A DNA stretch of 11,455 bases from Minisyncoccota bacterium (lineage in GTDB: Bacteria; Patescibacteriota; Minisyncoccia; Phycocordibacterales; UBA2100), in contig JAGOTU010000022.1 in assembly GCA_018061585.1 (NCBI GenBank), forward strand, positions 1-11,455. Direction: 5' to 3'. Every line of letters begins with the position of its first letter. Within the stretch, counting starts at the first letter, position 1. The notes under the pieces are model-generated. The model saw only the letters and a list, made by a program, of their open reading frames with translations. It was not told where the DNA came from and searched no databases. Of this stretch, positions 6,243-11,455 are shown in pieces. The translations under genes and the position numbers were made by a program.

Positions 6243-7580
6243 TTAGAAAACGGGGGTTACGATATACACGATCGCGCCCTGGTACGCACCTGCATCCTGC
6301 GAATCCCGCACTTCGACTTTGTAGATTATGTCGGTGCTTGAAGCTGACGTCGGACCGGATGCGTATGCCACCTCCGTGGGACTCGATGTGAACCGCGCGA
6401 ACGAGTCGTCTGCTGCAAAGCGAATTGATCCGCCCTCGAGCACGTCTTCACCCGTGTGGTAGCCGTAGCAACCGGTCGACGTCGCCGAGCATGCCGACGA
6501 CCATCCTGCCGGCGCATCATTCGTTGAAAGTACGGGTGGGATCTCTCGCGCGCTCGGACTGAGCAAACCCTGTCGCTGATAGGTGTAGATCTTGTATCCG
6601 TGGCCCGCGTTCGTGCTCACCGTGAGCCGATGCGCGGCAACGCGCGCCGTACCGAGCCCGAGGGATCCGAACACGACACTGGTCGGCAGCGTCGTAATAT
6701 CGGTCGTGACACCTTCCGTGGACTGGCCCGAGGAAATGCCATCGATCGCAAATGAGAGCGTGCCGCCGTCAACCATCAGGCTCGGATATGTTTCCCCCGA
6801 GTTCAACGGAACAGGTATGTTCGTTACTTTATCTACAAGACGGAAATAGTAGACAATACTCTCCTGCGCCTCTGTCTGTTTGATCGTAAAGTCAAATTCC
6901 TTTCGAGTGCTGCCGAAAAAGTAGAACGGCGACGTTGTCGTACCCGATTTATTGTACGACCCGCACCCGTTGCCCACGCCACCCGAGCAGGACTGCGCGT
7001 CGGAAAGCGTTGCCTGCGCTATGACAGTATTGTCAATGCCGGCTCCCGGCGCGTAGCACCAAATGATCGACGTACTACATTCACCATTCTCACCGACAAA
7101 TGTGGTGACGGTGCTGAAACTGGACGATGTCGAGTACTCCAGACGGAATTTTATATTTGCGTAATCGGCACCGAGGTTGTTCACTACAATACGAAGCTTG
7201 AACGGATCGTTGTAGGGTATCGCTGACGGCGCGACGTTTTCCCCCGCATAGGGCACCGTCGGTGTATTAGCCGCTGCATCGTCGTACCACCGCCAATTCT
7301 GGGATGCGAACGGGCTCACATCTGCCGGATACAGGTATCCGCTCGCGACCTGGAAGCTCGCACTCGATGATTCCCCGTCTGCTACCGGCTGGAGCGTGCC
7401 GAACTGCTGAAAGTTGGTGGTCGATGAGAACCCGCCGAGCTGCGTGAATCCCGAATCATTGAATCTGAAGCCCGAACTCGAGAGCTCATTAGCGAATACA
7501 TACGATGCCGTGATCGCAAGAATTGTGAACGCGACGAGTGCGCCGATCCCCCTGTTTCGTGCCCGGGCAGAGGTATGCAT
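6243..7580 (-). CDS. Large secreted surface protein with WxL-like C-terminal domain
   Basis: This 445-residue protein has a signal peptide at 1-30 (basic n-region MHTSARARNR, cut near VFA/NE). Residues 31-90 are a Ser/Thr/Gly-rich block (SSTTNFQQFGTLQPVADGES...VASGYLY). Then comes WRWYDD...TPTVPYAGENVAP (about 97-115) and FKLRIVVNNLGADYANIKFR, a beta module I know from other CPR surface proteins. Four or more Cys at about 160-215 may form disulfides. Residues 274-445 share the C-terminal domain of the protein at 2133-3281: FGSLGLG...HRLTVSTNAGHGYKIY, GYHTGEDVLEGG, IIYKVEVRDSQDAGAYQGAI and the ending YIVTPVF. It starts 1 nt after the stop of the small membrane gene upstream and is followed by two DUF916-like genes, the likely binding partners. 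It carries no LPxTG motif or C-terminal TM, so attachment is presumably non-covalent. Confidence 0.88.
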   Translation of the reverse strand: MHTSARARNRGIGALVAFTILAITASYVFANELSSSGFRFNDSGFTQLGGFSSTTNFQQFGTLQPVADGESSSASFQVASGYLYPADVSPFASQNWRWYDDAAANTPTVPYAGENVAPSAIPYNDPFKLRIVVNNLGADYANIKFRLEYSTSSSFSTVTTFVGENGECSTSIIWCYAPGAGIDNTVIAQATLSDAQSCSGGVGNGCGSYNKSGTTTSPFYFFGSTRKEFDFTIKQTEAQESIVYYFRLVDKVTNIPVPLNSGETYPSLMVDGGTLSFAIDGISSGQSTEGVTTDITTLPTSVVFGSLGLGTARVAAHRLTVSTNAGHGYKIYTYQRQGLLSPSAREIPPVLSTNDAPAGWSSACSATSTGCYGYHTGEDVLEGGSIRFAADDSFARFTSSPTEVAYASGPTSASSTDIIYKVEVRDSQDAGAYQGAIVYIVTPVF

Positions 7581-7581
7581 A

Positions 7582-8055
7582 TTATTGAGCGCTACCGGTT
7601 ATCGGACCGACTTCGATGATCTTGTCGATCGATGGTCTGTAGAGGATCGCCTGCTGAGATATAAGATACATCAACACTTTGTCGCCTTCTTTTGCATTAC
7701 GAAAGAACAACTGACCTTCGAGCGCATGCAGGTCGGTCACCGTCGCGAGTGTGGGCGTTTCGTTCTCGGGGAGCAGCATGTGCTCACCGACGTCGGAAAC
7801 GAGCGACTTGATCTCGTATTCGGTTCCGCCAAAGAAATGCCCCCAGGCCCGTGTGACACCGAATACCGCAAGCACAAGCACTACGGCAGCGATCGCGCCG
7901 AAGGCAAGTAGCGTGACGGCACGTTCTCGCTGTCGCTTGGGTGCTGTGCGAGCGCGTGGAATATCACGATGCATCTCCGCTCGCGGCATGGCATCAGGAA
8001 CACGAACATGATTCTGTTCGGTTCGTGCGGCGTGCTTGCGGAGATCGATGGTCAT
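7582..8055 (-). CDS. Single-pass membrane protein of unknown function, CPR-type
   Basis: This is a 157-residue protein. It has a basic cytoplasmic N-terminus of about 45 residues starting MTIDLRKHAA, one membrane segment at 46-67, and an outer domain of about 90 residues. The outer domain has NETPTLATVTDLHALEGQ, FFRNAKEGDKVLMYLISQQA and ILYRPSIDKIIEVGPI. I recognise this '...GDKVL...AILYRPS..KIIEVGPI' pattern from unannotated CPR proteins, but know no function for it. The outer part looks like a small beta domain. It starts 11 nt after the upstream gene and ends 1 nt before the secreted WxL-like gene, so it is probably part of the same operon. ATGs further in would cost the TIDLR motif, so the first ATG is preferred. 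No Shine-Dalgarno is visible. Confidence 0.85.
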   Translation of the reverse strand: MTIDLRKHAARTEQNHVRVPDAMPRAEMHRDIPRARTAPKRQRERAVTLLAFGAIAAVVLVLAVFGVTRAWGHFFGGTEYEIKSLVSDVGEHMLLPENETPTLATVTDLHALEGQLFFRNAKEGDKVLMYLISQQAILYRPSIDKIIEVGPITGSAQ

Positions 8056-8066
8056 AAACGGTTATG

Positions 8067-8471
8067 TCATTGCGAAGCGCCCTCTATCGACTGCACAACG
8101 CGCGACGTGTCTTTCATGTTCTCCCAGAATGAAATGCTTTCTTTGCGGATATAGATCGTGTCTTCCGGTCCATGCAGTTCCCCGCCAAGCTTCACGAGGT
8201 TAAGGTTCGACTGCTGGAGTTCGTTGGCTGATTTGAGGTAGTAGACATTGCTCAGTGATACGTAGCCATTGCCGACGTCCGACAGTCGTCCGAAATACAC
8301 TTGCCCGCCGGTCAGGAACACCGCCTGCCATTTAGATGCGGGTACTGCAGGGAACGCAGCCGTCCCGGTAACGCCGTGACCTGTATAGGTCGTCAATACC
8401 CATACTGCAGCAGTCGCGATCACCGCGTAGATAATTCCTTTTATGAGAGATTTGAGTACGAGCTCGATCAT
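8067..8471 (-). CDS. Small membrane-anchored protein of unknown function, CPR-type
   Basis: This 134-residue protein has an N-terminal membrane anchor at 8-28, a short Gly/Thr/Ala/Pro linker, and an outer domain starting with KWQAVFLTGGQVYFGRLSDV (47-66). Further blocks are YVSLSNVYYL, NLVKLGGELHGPEDTIYI and ISFWENMKDTSRVVQSI. I recall this domain ('WQAVFLT.GQVYFG', 'LHGPED.(I/M)YI', 'FWE..KD.S.VV') as a widespread but uncharacterised CPR family, which supports the phylum call. The role is unknown; an outer-face accessory of envelope or secretion machinery is possible. It begins 3 nt after the stop of the stalk gene (8475-9446), ends with TGA, and is followed after 11 nt by the next small membrane gene. 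No Shine-Dalgarno is visible; an AGAAG lies weakly placed upstream. Confidence 0.85.
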   Translation of the reverse strand: MIELVLKSLIKGIIYAVIATAAVWVLTTYTGHGVTGTAAFPAVPASKWQAVFLTGGQVYFGRLSDVGNGYVSLSNVYYLKSANELQQSNLNLVKLGGELHGPEDTIYIRKESISFWENMKDTSRVVQSIEGASQ

Positions 8472-8474
8472 ATG

Positions 8475-9446
8475 CTAATTGCTTCTATTAATAGAGATCT
8501 CTGTAAGGCCGGTCGCTGGAGTCCACGGGCCGCTGATCCCCTGCTCGCCTACCATTAGATAGTACGTGCCGTTCGGGAGCGTCGCCGGGAGTCTATCTAT
8601 AGAGTACGAATATGTGCCGTCAACACACGGAAACGCCTTGTTCATAATGAACGAACGCGGATCGGTCTCGTAGTCATCTTGGTTCTTGAATATAAGAACC
8701 ACGAAGTACGGGCTCGCGCACGTTCCTGACACGGTCATAGTGCCGGTTGTACTATCGATGGACGTAGCTGTTGGAACGATAAGCGACGACGCACCGAGGA
8801 TCCCGCGCTTTTTGGTCGGTATGGTGTTACCGGAAAGCTGGATGACGTATTTCGGATCTTCGTCTTCAAGGAGTTCGATATTGTTCGTGATCGTTTGAAC
8901 TTCCGGAACGAGGGTTTCGGAAACAATATCCAATTCGACACTCGGCGATATTGATATCTCTTCGGATATTTCGGTGACCTCTTCTGTGGGATCACTCGAT
9001 ATATCCTCGACAACTGCTACCTCTGTTTCCGGCGCTACCGGAATTTCCGCGGGGCTCGACGTTGTCGCTACCACCAGGATGACCTCGCTCTCGGTCGTGG
9101 TTGCAGACTCGGGATCGACCGTCGCCTCAAGCTCATCGACCGGAACGCTTTCCTGTGTCGGAGCAGTATCCTGCACGATCGTCGGATCCGTGTCACTTGT
9201 CGCGCTTGCAGCGGGAGTGTTTGTTGCATCAAATTCAGTGGGTGCTTCGACTACTGTCTCAGCGGGCGCAACGATATCTGAAGCCTCTGGCACAGGATCG
9301 ATTGCTGTGTCCGGGACAGACTCCACGACTGGCACCGTTGCTGCTGGCAATACTTCGGGAATCACAGCACTCCCAGTCTCCTGCGCAAACGCAAGAGGAG
9401 CGCACGTGAACGAAAGCATTACGATGAGCGCGAGGATCTTTTTCAT
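8475..9446 (-). CDS. Exported acidic Pro/Glu/Thr/Val-rich stalk protein with C-terminal beta domain
   Basis: This 323-residue protein has a clear signal peptide at 1-21 (MKKILALIVMLSFTCAPLAF-A, then QE). Residues 22-199 are low-complexity and strongly acidic (runs of Pro, Glu, Asp, Val, Thr, Ser and Ala, almost no Lys/Arg), which should form an extended spacer. Residues 200-323 form a compact domain: TGTMTVSGTCASPYFVVLIF, FPCVDGTYSYSI, LPNGTYYLMVGEQG, SGPWTP. Its two Cys (about 243 and 274) could make a disulfide. I recall similar C-terminal domains in CPR exported proteins of unknown role. The frame is open upstream to 9581, but that extension overlaps the plus-strand gene and lacks a signal peptide at its front, so the ATG at 9446 is preferred. 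It is the first gene of the minus-strand operon and probably spaces a ligand-binding head from the surface. Confidence 0.86.
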   Translation of the reverse strand: MKKILALIVMLSFTCAPLAFAQETGSAVIPEVLPAATVPVVESVPDTAIDPVPEASDIVAPAETVVEAPTEFDATNTPAASATSDTDPTIVQDTAPTQESVPVDELEATVDPESATTTESEVILVVATTSSPAEIPVAPETEVAVVEDISSDPTEEVTEISEEISISPSVELDIVSETLVPEVQTITNNIELLEDEDPKYVIQLSGNTIPTKKRGILGASSLIVPTATSIDSTTGTMTVSGTCASPYFVVLIFKNQDDYETDPRSFIMNKAFPCVDGTYSYSIDRLPATLPNGTYYLMVGEQGISGPWTPATGLTEISINRSN

Positions 9447-9483
9447 ATTAGACTGTTGTATTAATAAAGTTAGCAAATAAGGA
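9447..9483. promoter_or_regulatory. 37-bp divergent intergenic region
   Basis: Two genes start back to back with only 37 AT-rich bp between their ATGs, including TTGTATTAATAAAG. Both promoters must overlap here or lie inside the opposite gene. AT-rich hexamers on both strands (TATTAA, TAATAC) could be -10 boxes, but I see no convincing -35. The plus gene has AAGGA directly touching its ATG, which is too close for a normal Shine-Dalgarno. Transcripts with very short leaders are likely. Confidence 0.3.
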
Positions 9484-10038
9484 ATGACGAATATTAAAGA
9501 ACGACATGTATTGTACGGCGCGATTTTCGTGCTCGCGCTTGCTCTGATTATTACAAGATCCCCCATTGCGCAGGCGATCACACCAACCGGACCAGGATTG
9601 AAAGACGGTACCGGTGCTTACTTGGGCCAAGTACTGAGTGCGCAATATGACGTATCGGATAGTCGAATTATGTACACGACGTATCTGCCCGCTGCAGATG
9701 GCATTTTGCAGTTTGCAACAGATAATAGTCAGGGAGGCGCATTTACAAACTACCCCGACGAAGTGCTTTACAATGAAATTGACTGTACCGGTACGGCGTA
9801 CGTGCGCACTGATGGTATCTGGATTAATCCGTGGATTGTCGCGCGGTTCGATAGCGGCGAAACCTTCAAGGTGGCGTCGTCCACGCAATTTGTCGATATT
9901 GTTTCCATCTATCAAAATTTTGGCGGAGGCTGCACAAACACTGAGCAGGCGACATATTCGGTACATAAATTGAAACCCGTTACGCTGCCATTCGAACTGA
10001 ATAGCATAGTCTTGCCATACAAAATCACGGCAATGTAA
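9484..10038 (+). CDS. Small exported protein of unknown function
   Basis: This is a 184-residue protein and the only supported plus-strand gene here. It has a charged n-region (MTNIKERH), a hydrophobic stretch at about 9-24, and a likely cleavage at AQA/IT (31). The mature part is Tyr/Thr/Asp-rich and beta-like, with two Cys in EIDCTGTAYV and FGGGCTNTEQ that could form a disulfide, and ends HKLKPVTLPFELNSIVLPYK. I do not recognise a named family. 'DCTGTAY' modules occur in assorted secreted and phage-associated proteins (recollection). Coding is supported by the signal peptide, a plausible composition, and the terminator 20 bp after the stop. A 229-codon antisense frame (9448-10137) has no such support. 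It converges on the phage-tail-like gene at 10118-11455. Confidence 0.78.
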   Translation: MTNIKERHVLYGAIFVLALALIITRSPIAQAITPTGPGLKDGTGAYLGQVLSAQYDVSDSRIMYTTYLPAADGILQFATDNSQGGAFTNYPDEVLYNEIDCTGTAYVRTDGIWINPWIVARFDSGETFKVASSTQFVDIVSIYQNFGGGCTNTEQATYSVHKLKPVTLPFELNSIVLPYKITAM

Positions 10039-10057
10039 CACGGTCCCAAGACCGCTC

Positions 10058-10087
10058 AAAAACCATCGGCTCGGCCGGTGGTTTTTT
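10058..10087. terminator. Bidirectional intrinsic terminator between convergent genes
   Basis: The left arm AAAAACCATCGGC (10058-10070) pairs with GCCGGTGGTTTTT (10074-10086), with one T-G wobble and a 3-nt loop. A T-run follows on the plus strand and, by symmetry, on the minus strand. It serves the plus gene ending at 10038 and the minus gene ending at 10118. A small 5-bp hairpin (CGGTC/GACCG, 10041-10054) precedes it. Confidence 0.9.
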
Positions 10088-10117
10088 GATATATGTTTGC
10101 GGAGTGTTCGCATAGTT

Positions 10118-11455
10118 TTATCGATCGCTTTCCACATATATGCGATTTACACCTATGGCGACCGTTGTAACGGTCGTATTTGCGGTTCCGTTCGACATTT
10201 GTACCTGCGGCTGCATAAATGTAGTATCTGCCGGCAATGTGGAGCTCGTACTTCCCTCATAGACGACATCATTCACAATATCGACGAGTCGATAATAAAT
10301 TACAGTGTCGTTCGGCTTTGCATACATGTAGAAGTCATATGAATTTCCTGCTGCAATAGGATTGGAAAGTGCAATCGGTGTCTTGGTTGTTGCACTTGCA
10401 CTTCTTGTGAGGAAGTTGAACGTGGACGAGTTGTCGGTTGTGTCATGCCAAAGCCCGGCAGATTGCACGGTAACCGTGTCGGATATTACAGGTCCGGTAT
10501 TAGCGGTTCCTGCAAGCCCCGCAAAGATACGGACGGTCGGTGCCGGATAGAGTTCCACGACAAAGCGCGTGAAGAAGAAGAATCCGCCAAGTCCCGGCGC
10601 GTCGCCTCGCCAATACAGGCGCTCTGATGCTGCATTGAATCGGGGCCCAAGCTGCTGATTTTGTGTGGTCACAATGTTTGCGTACCGCGTCCGCTTCATT
10701 TGATTTGAAACTGCTGGAGCAGCGGTTGACGGCGTTGGATGAGTTACGGTTCCATTTGAAGTCCATGCTGGGCCGATACCGGTGCCAGCGCCGGTTCCAA
10801 CTGTACCCGTACTCGGATTAAATAGGGTGATTTGGTTGCCAAACAGTGCTGGCTGGAACGCGGTATCAACGCCTGACGGTCCTTTCCATTTCGGCAGCAG
10901 TCGCCCGGCAACTTCTTTTACATAAAGGTTGAGTTCTCCACTGTTGGGTGCCGAGGGATCCGTTGTTGAGGAGAGCGTCATCACGCCGTTGCCGTCAACA
11001 CCAAACACCGCGTCTCCCGTGCTTGATGCAACAGAAAGCACGCTGCCCGTCTGAGCCGGATTCGCCTGCACCATCAACCGATTATTGACCTGACTCCAAT
11101 TGAAGTTCGATGTTGCCGCGAACGAACCGTCGACGTTGCGGAATTGCACATCACCCGTCGAGCTTGCTGCCTGTCCACCGCACGTTACCCACGATGTCGC
11201 AAAGCAGCGGAACTCATCGGTATTGCTGTTGTAATACTGAGCCCCGGCGACACCTGTCGGATCCCCCGGCGTATTCTTATTGTCCAATACCAATAGGCTT
11301 GGGTCAGCACCACCGGTGCCAAGCGTGACGCGATTATTGATAGTATCGATACCGAGCACATTCGGTGTCGATGTGGAGCCGAACGTAAGACCTGCGGTCG
11401 AAGAATAACTCGATTGCAACACGAGCGCATTGGACGAGGTGGATTGAATGGTCTG
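10118..11455 (-). CDS. Phage-tail-like surface protein or adhesin, 5' end beyond the window
   Basis: The frame is open through the right edge, giving 445 residues of a longer protein. A GTG at 11422 is an internal codon, not a start I would choose. Residues 1-165 resemble modules of tail-fibre-like CPR proteins: STSTPNVLGIDTINNRVTLG, GAQYYNSNTDEFRCF and NRLMVQANPAQTGSVLSVAS. Residues of about 176-445 read LYVKEVAGRLLPKWKGPSGV, then DTAFQPALFG, RTRYAN, YWRGDAPGLGGFFFFTRF, RIFAGLAGT, VIYYRLVDI and a Thr/Val-rich end closing IYVESDR. I recall this as a domain in phage tail or structural proteins, with the same 'GR..PK..GPSG.D...QP', 'GD(A/G)AGLGGF..(I/T)RF', 'R.F(A/V)GL' and terminal 'YxE(S/T)D' marks. 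Mostly uncharged and beta-rich. It could be a prophage remnant end, or a cellular adhesin that took up a phage receptor-binding module. It ends at the bidirectional terminator. Confidence 0.83.
   Translation of the reverse strand, partial: QTIQSTSSNALVLQSSYSSTAGLTFGSTSTPNVLGIDTINNRVTLGTGGADPSLLVLDNKNTPGDPTGVAGAQYYNSNTDEFRCFATSWVTCGGQAASSTGDVQFRNVDGSFAATSNFNWSQVNNRLMVQANPAQTGSVLSVASSTGDAVFGVDGNGVMTLSSTTDPSAPNSGELNLYVKEVAGRLLPKWKGPSGVDTAFQPALFGNQITLFNPSTGTVGTGAGTGIGPAWTSNGTVTHPTPSTAAPAVSNQMKRTRYANIVTTQNQQLGPRFNAASERLYWRGDAPGLGGFFFFTRFVVELYPAPTVRIFAGLAGTANTGPVISDTVTVQSAGLWHDTTDNSSTFNFLTRSASATTKTPIALSNPIAAGNSYDFYMYAKPNDTVIYYRLVDIVNDVVYEGSTSSTLPADTTFMQPQVQMSNGTANTTVTTVAIGVNRIYVESDR

Noticed and set aside
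7414..7911. 165-codon plus-strand frame
   Set aside because: Antisense across the junction of two minus-strand genes that are 1 nt apart. No recognisable domain.
8974..9480. 168-codon plus-strand frame rich in Ser/Val/Thr
   Set aside because: It is the mirror of the low-complexity acidic stalk on the minus strand. Biased composition alone keeps it open.
9447..9581. 45-codon upstream extension of the stalk protein
   Set aside because: The extension overlaps the divergent gene and would bury the typical signal peptide that begins at the ATG at 9446.
9448..10137. 229-codon minus-strand frame
   Set aside because: Antisense to the exported plus-strand gene, which has a signal peptide and a terminator behind it. 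The frame also crosses that terminator and overlaps the end of the tail-like gene.

Overview
The window looks like a piece of a Candidatus Patescibacteria (CPR) genome, probably from the Parcubacteria/Paceibacteria side. This comes from family resemblance recalled from memory, not from a search. The small membrane proteins at 7582-8055 and 8067-8471, the exported Pro/Glu/Thr-rich protein at 8475-9446 and the DUF916-like membrane proteins are all of kinds I know mainly from CPR genomes. The standard code fits, with TGA used as a stop. Base composition is roughly even and genes are tightly packed. Clear Shine-Dalgarno sequences are essentially absent. I see no tRNA, rRNA, CRISPR array, transposase or insertion sequence.

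Almost everything encodes exported or membrane-anchored proteins. From 9446 down to 1, ten genes run on the minus strand. In order of transcription they are: an exported acidic stalk protein (8475-9446); two small single-pass membrane proteins (8067-8471 and 7582-8055); a large secreted protein with a WxL-like C-terminal domain (6243-7580); two DUF916-like membrane proteins overlapping by ATGA (4855-6210 and 3530-4858); a 248-bp non-coding gap with DnaA-box-like repeats and two anti-Shine-Dalgarno-like heptamers; a second secreted WxL-like protein (2133-3281); a strong hairpin; a third DUF916-like membrane protein (954-2027); a small two-TM protein (556-945); and the start of an exported formylglycine-generating-enzyme-like (FGE/SUMF1 fold) protein that runs off the left edge (1-503).

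The right end is separate. A small exported protein of unknown function lies on the plus strand (9484-10038). It converges on a large minus-strand gene (10118 to the right edge) whose C-terminal half resembles a phage tail or structural protein domain. A bidirectional terminator (10058-10087) separates them.

The most interesting reading is a CPR counterpart of the Gram-positive WxL locus. There, secreted WxL proteins are encoded beside WxLIP proteins (DUF916 domain, C-terminal TM anchor). Here two secreted proteins with a shared WxL-like terminal domain sit beside three TM-anchored DUF916-like proteins. The canonical W-x-L tryptophans seem to be missing. The CPR-type membrane proteins and the FGE-like protein may be accessories. 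This is inference from domain appearance and gene order.
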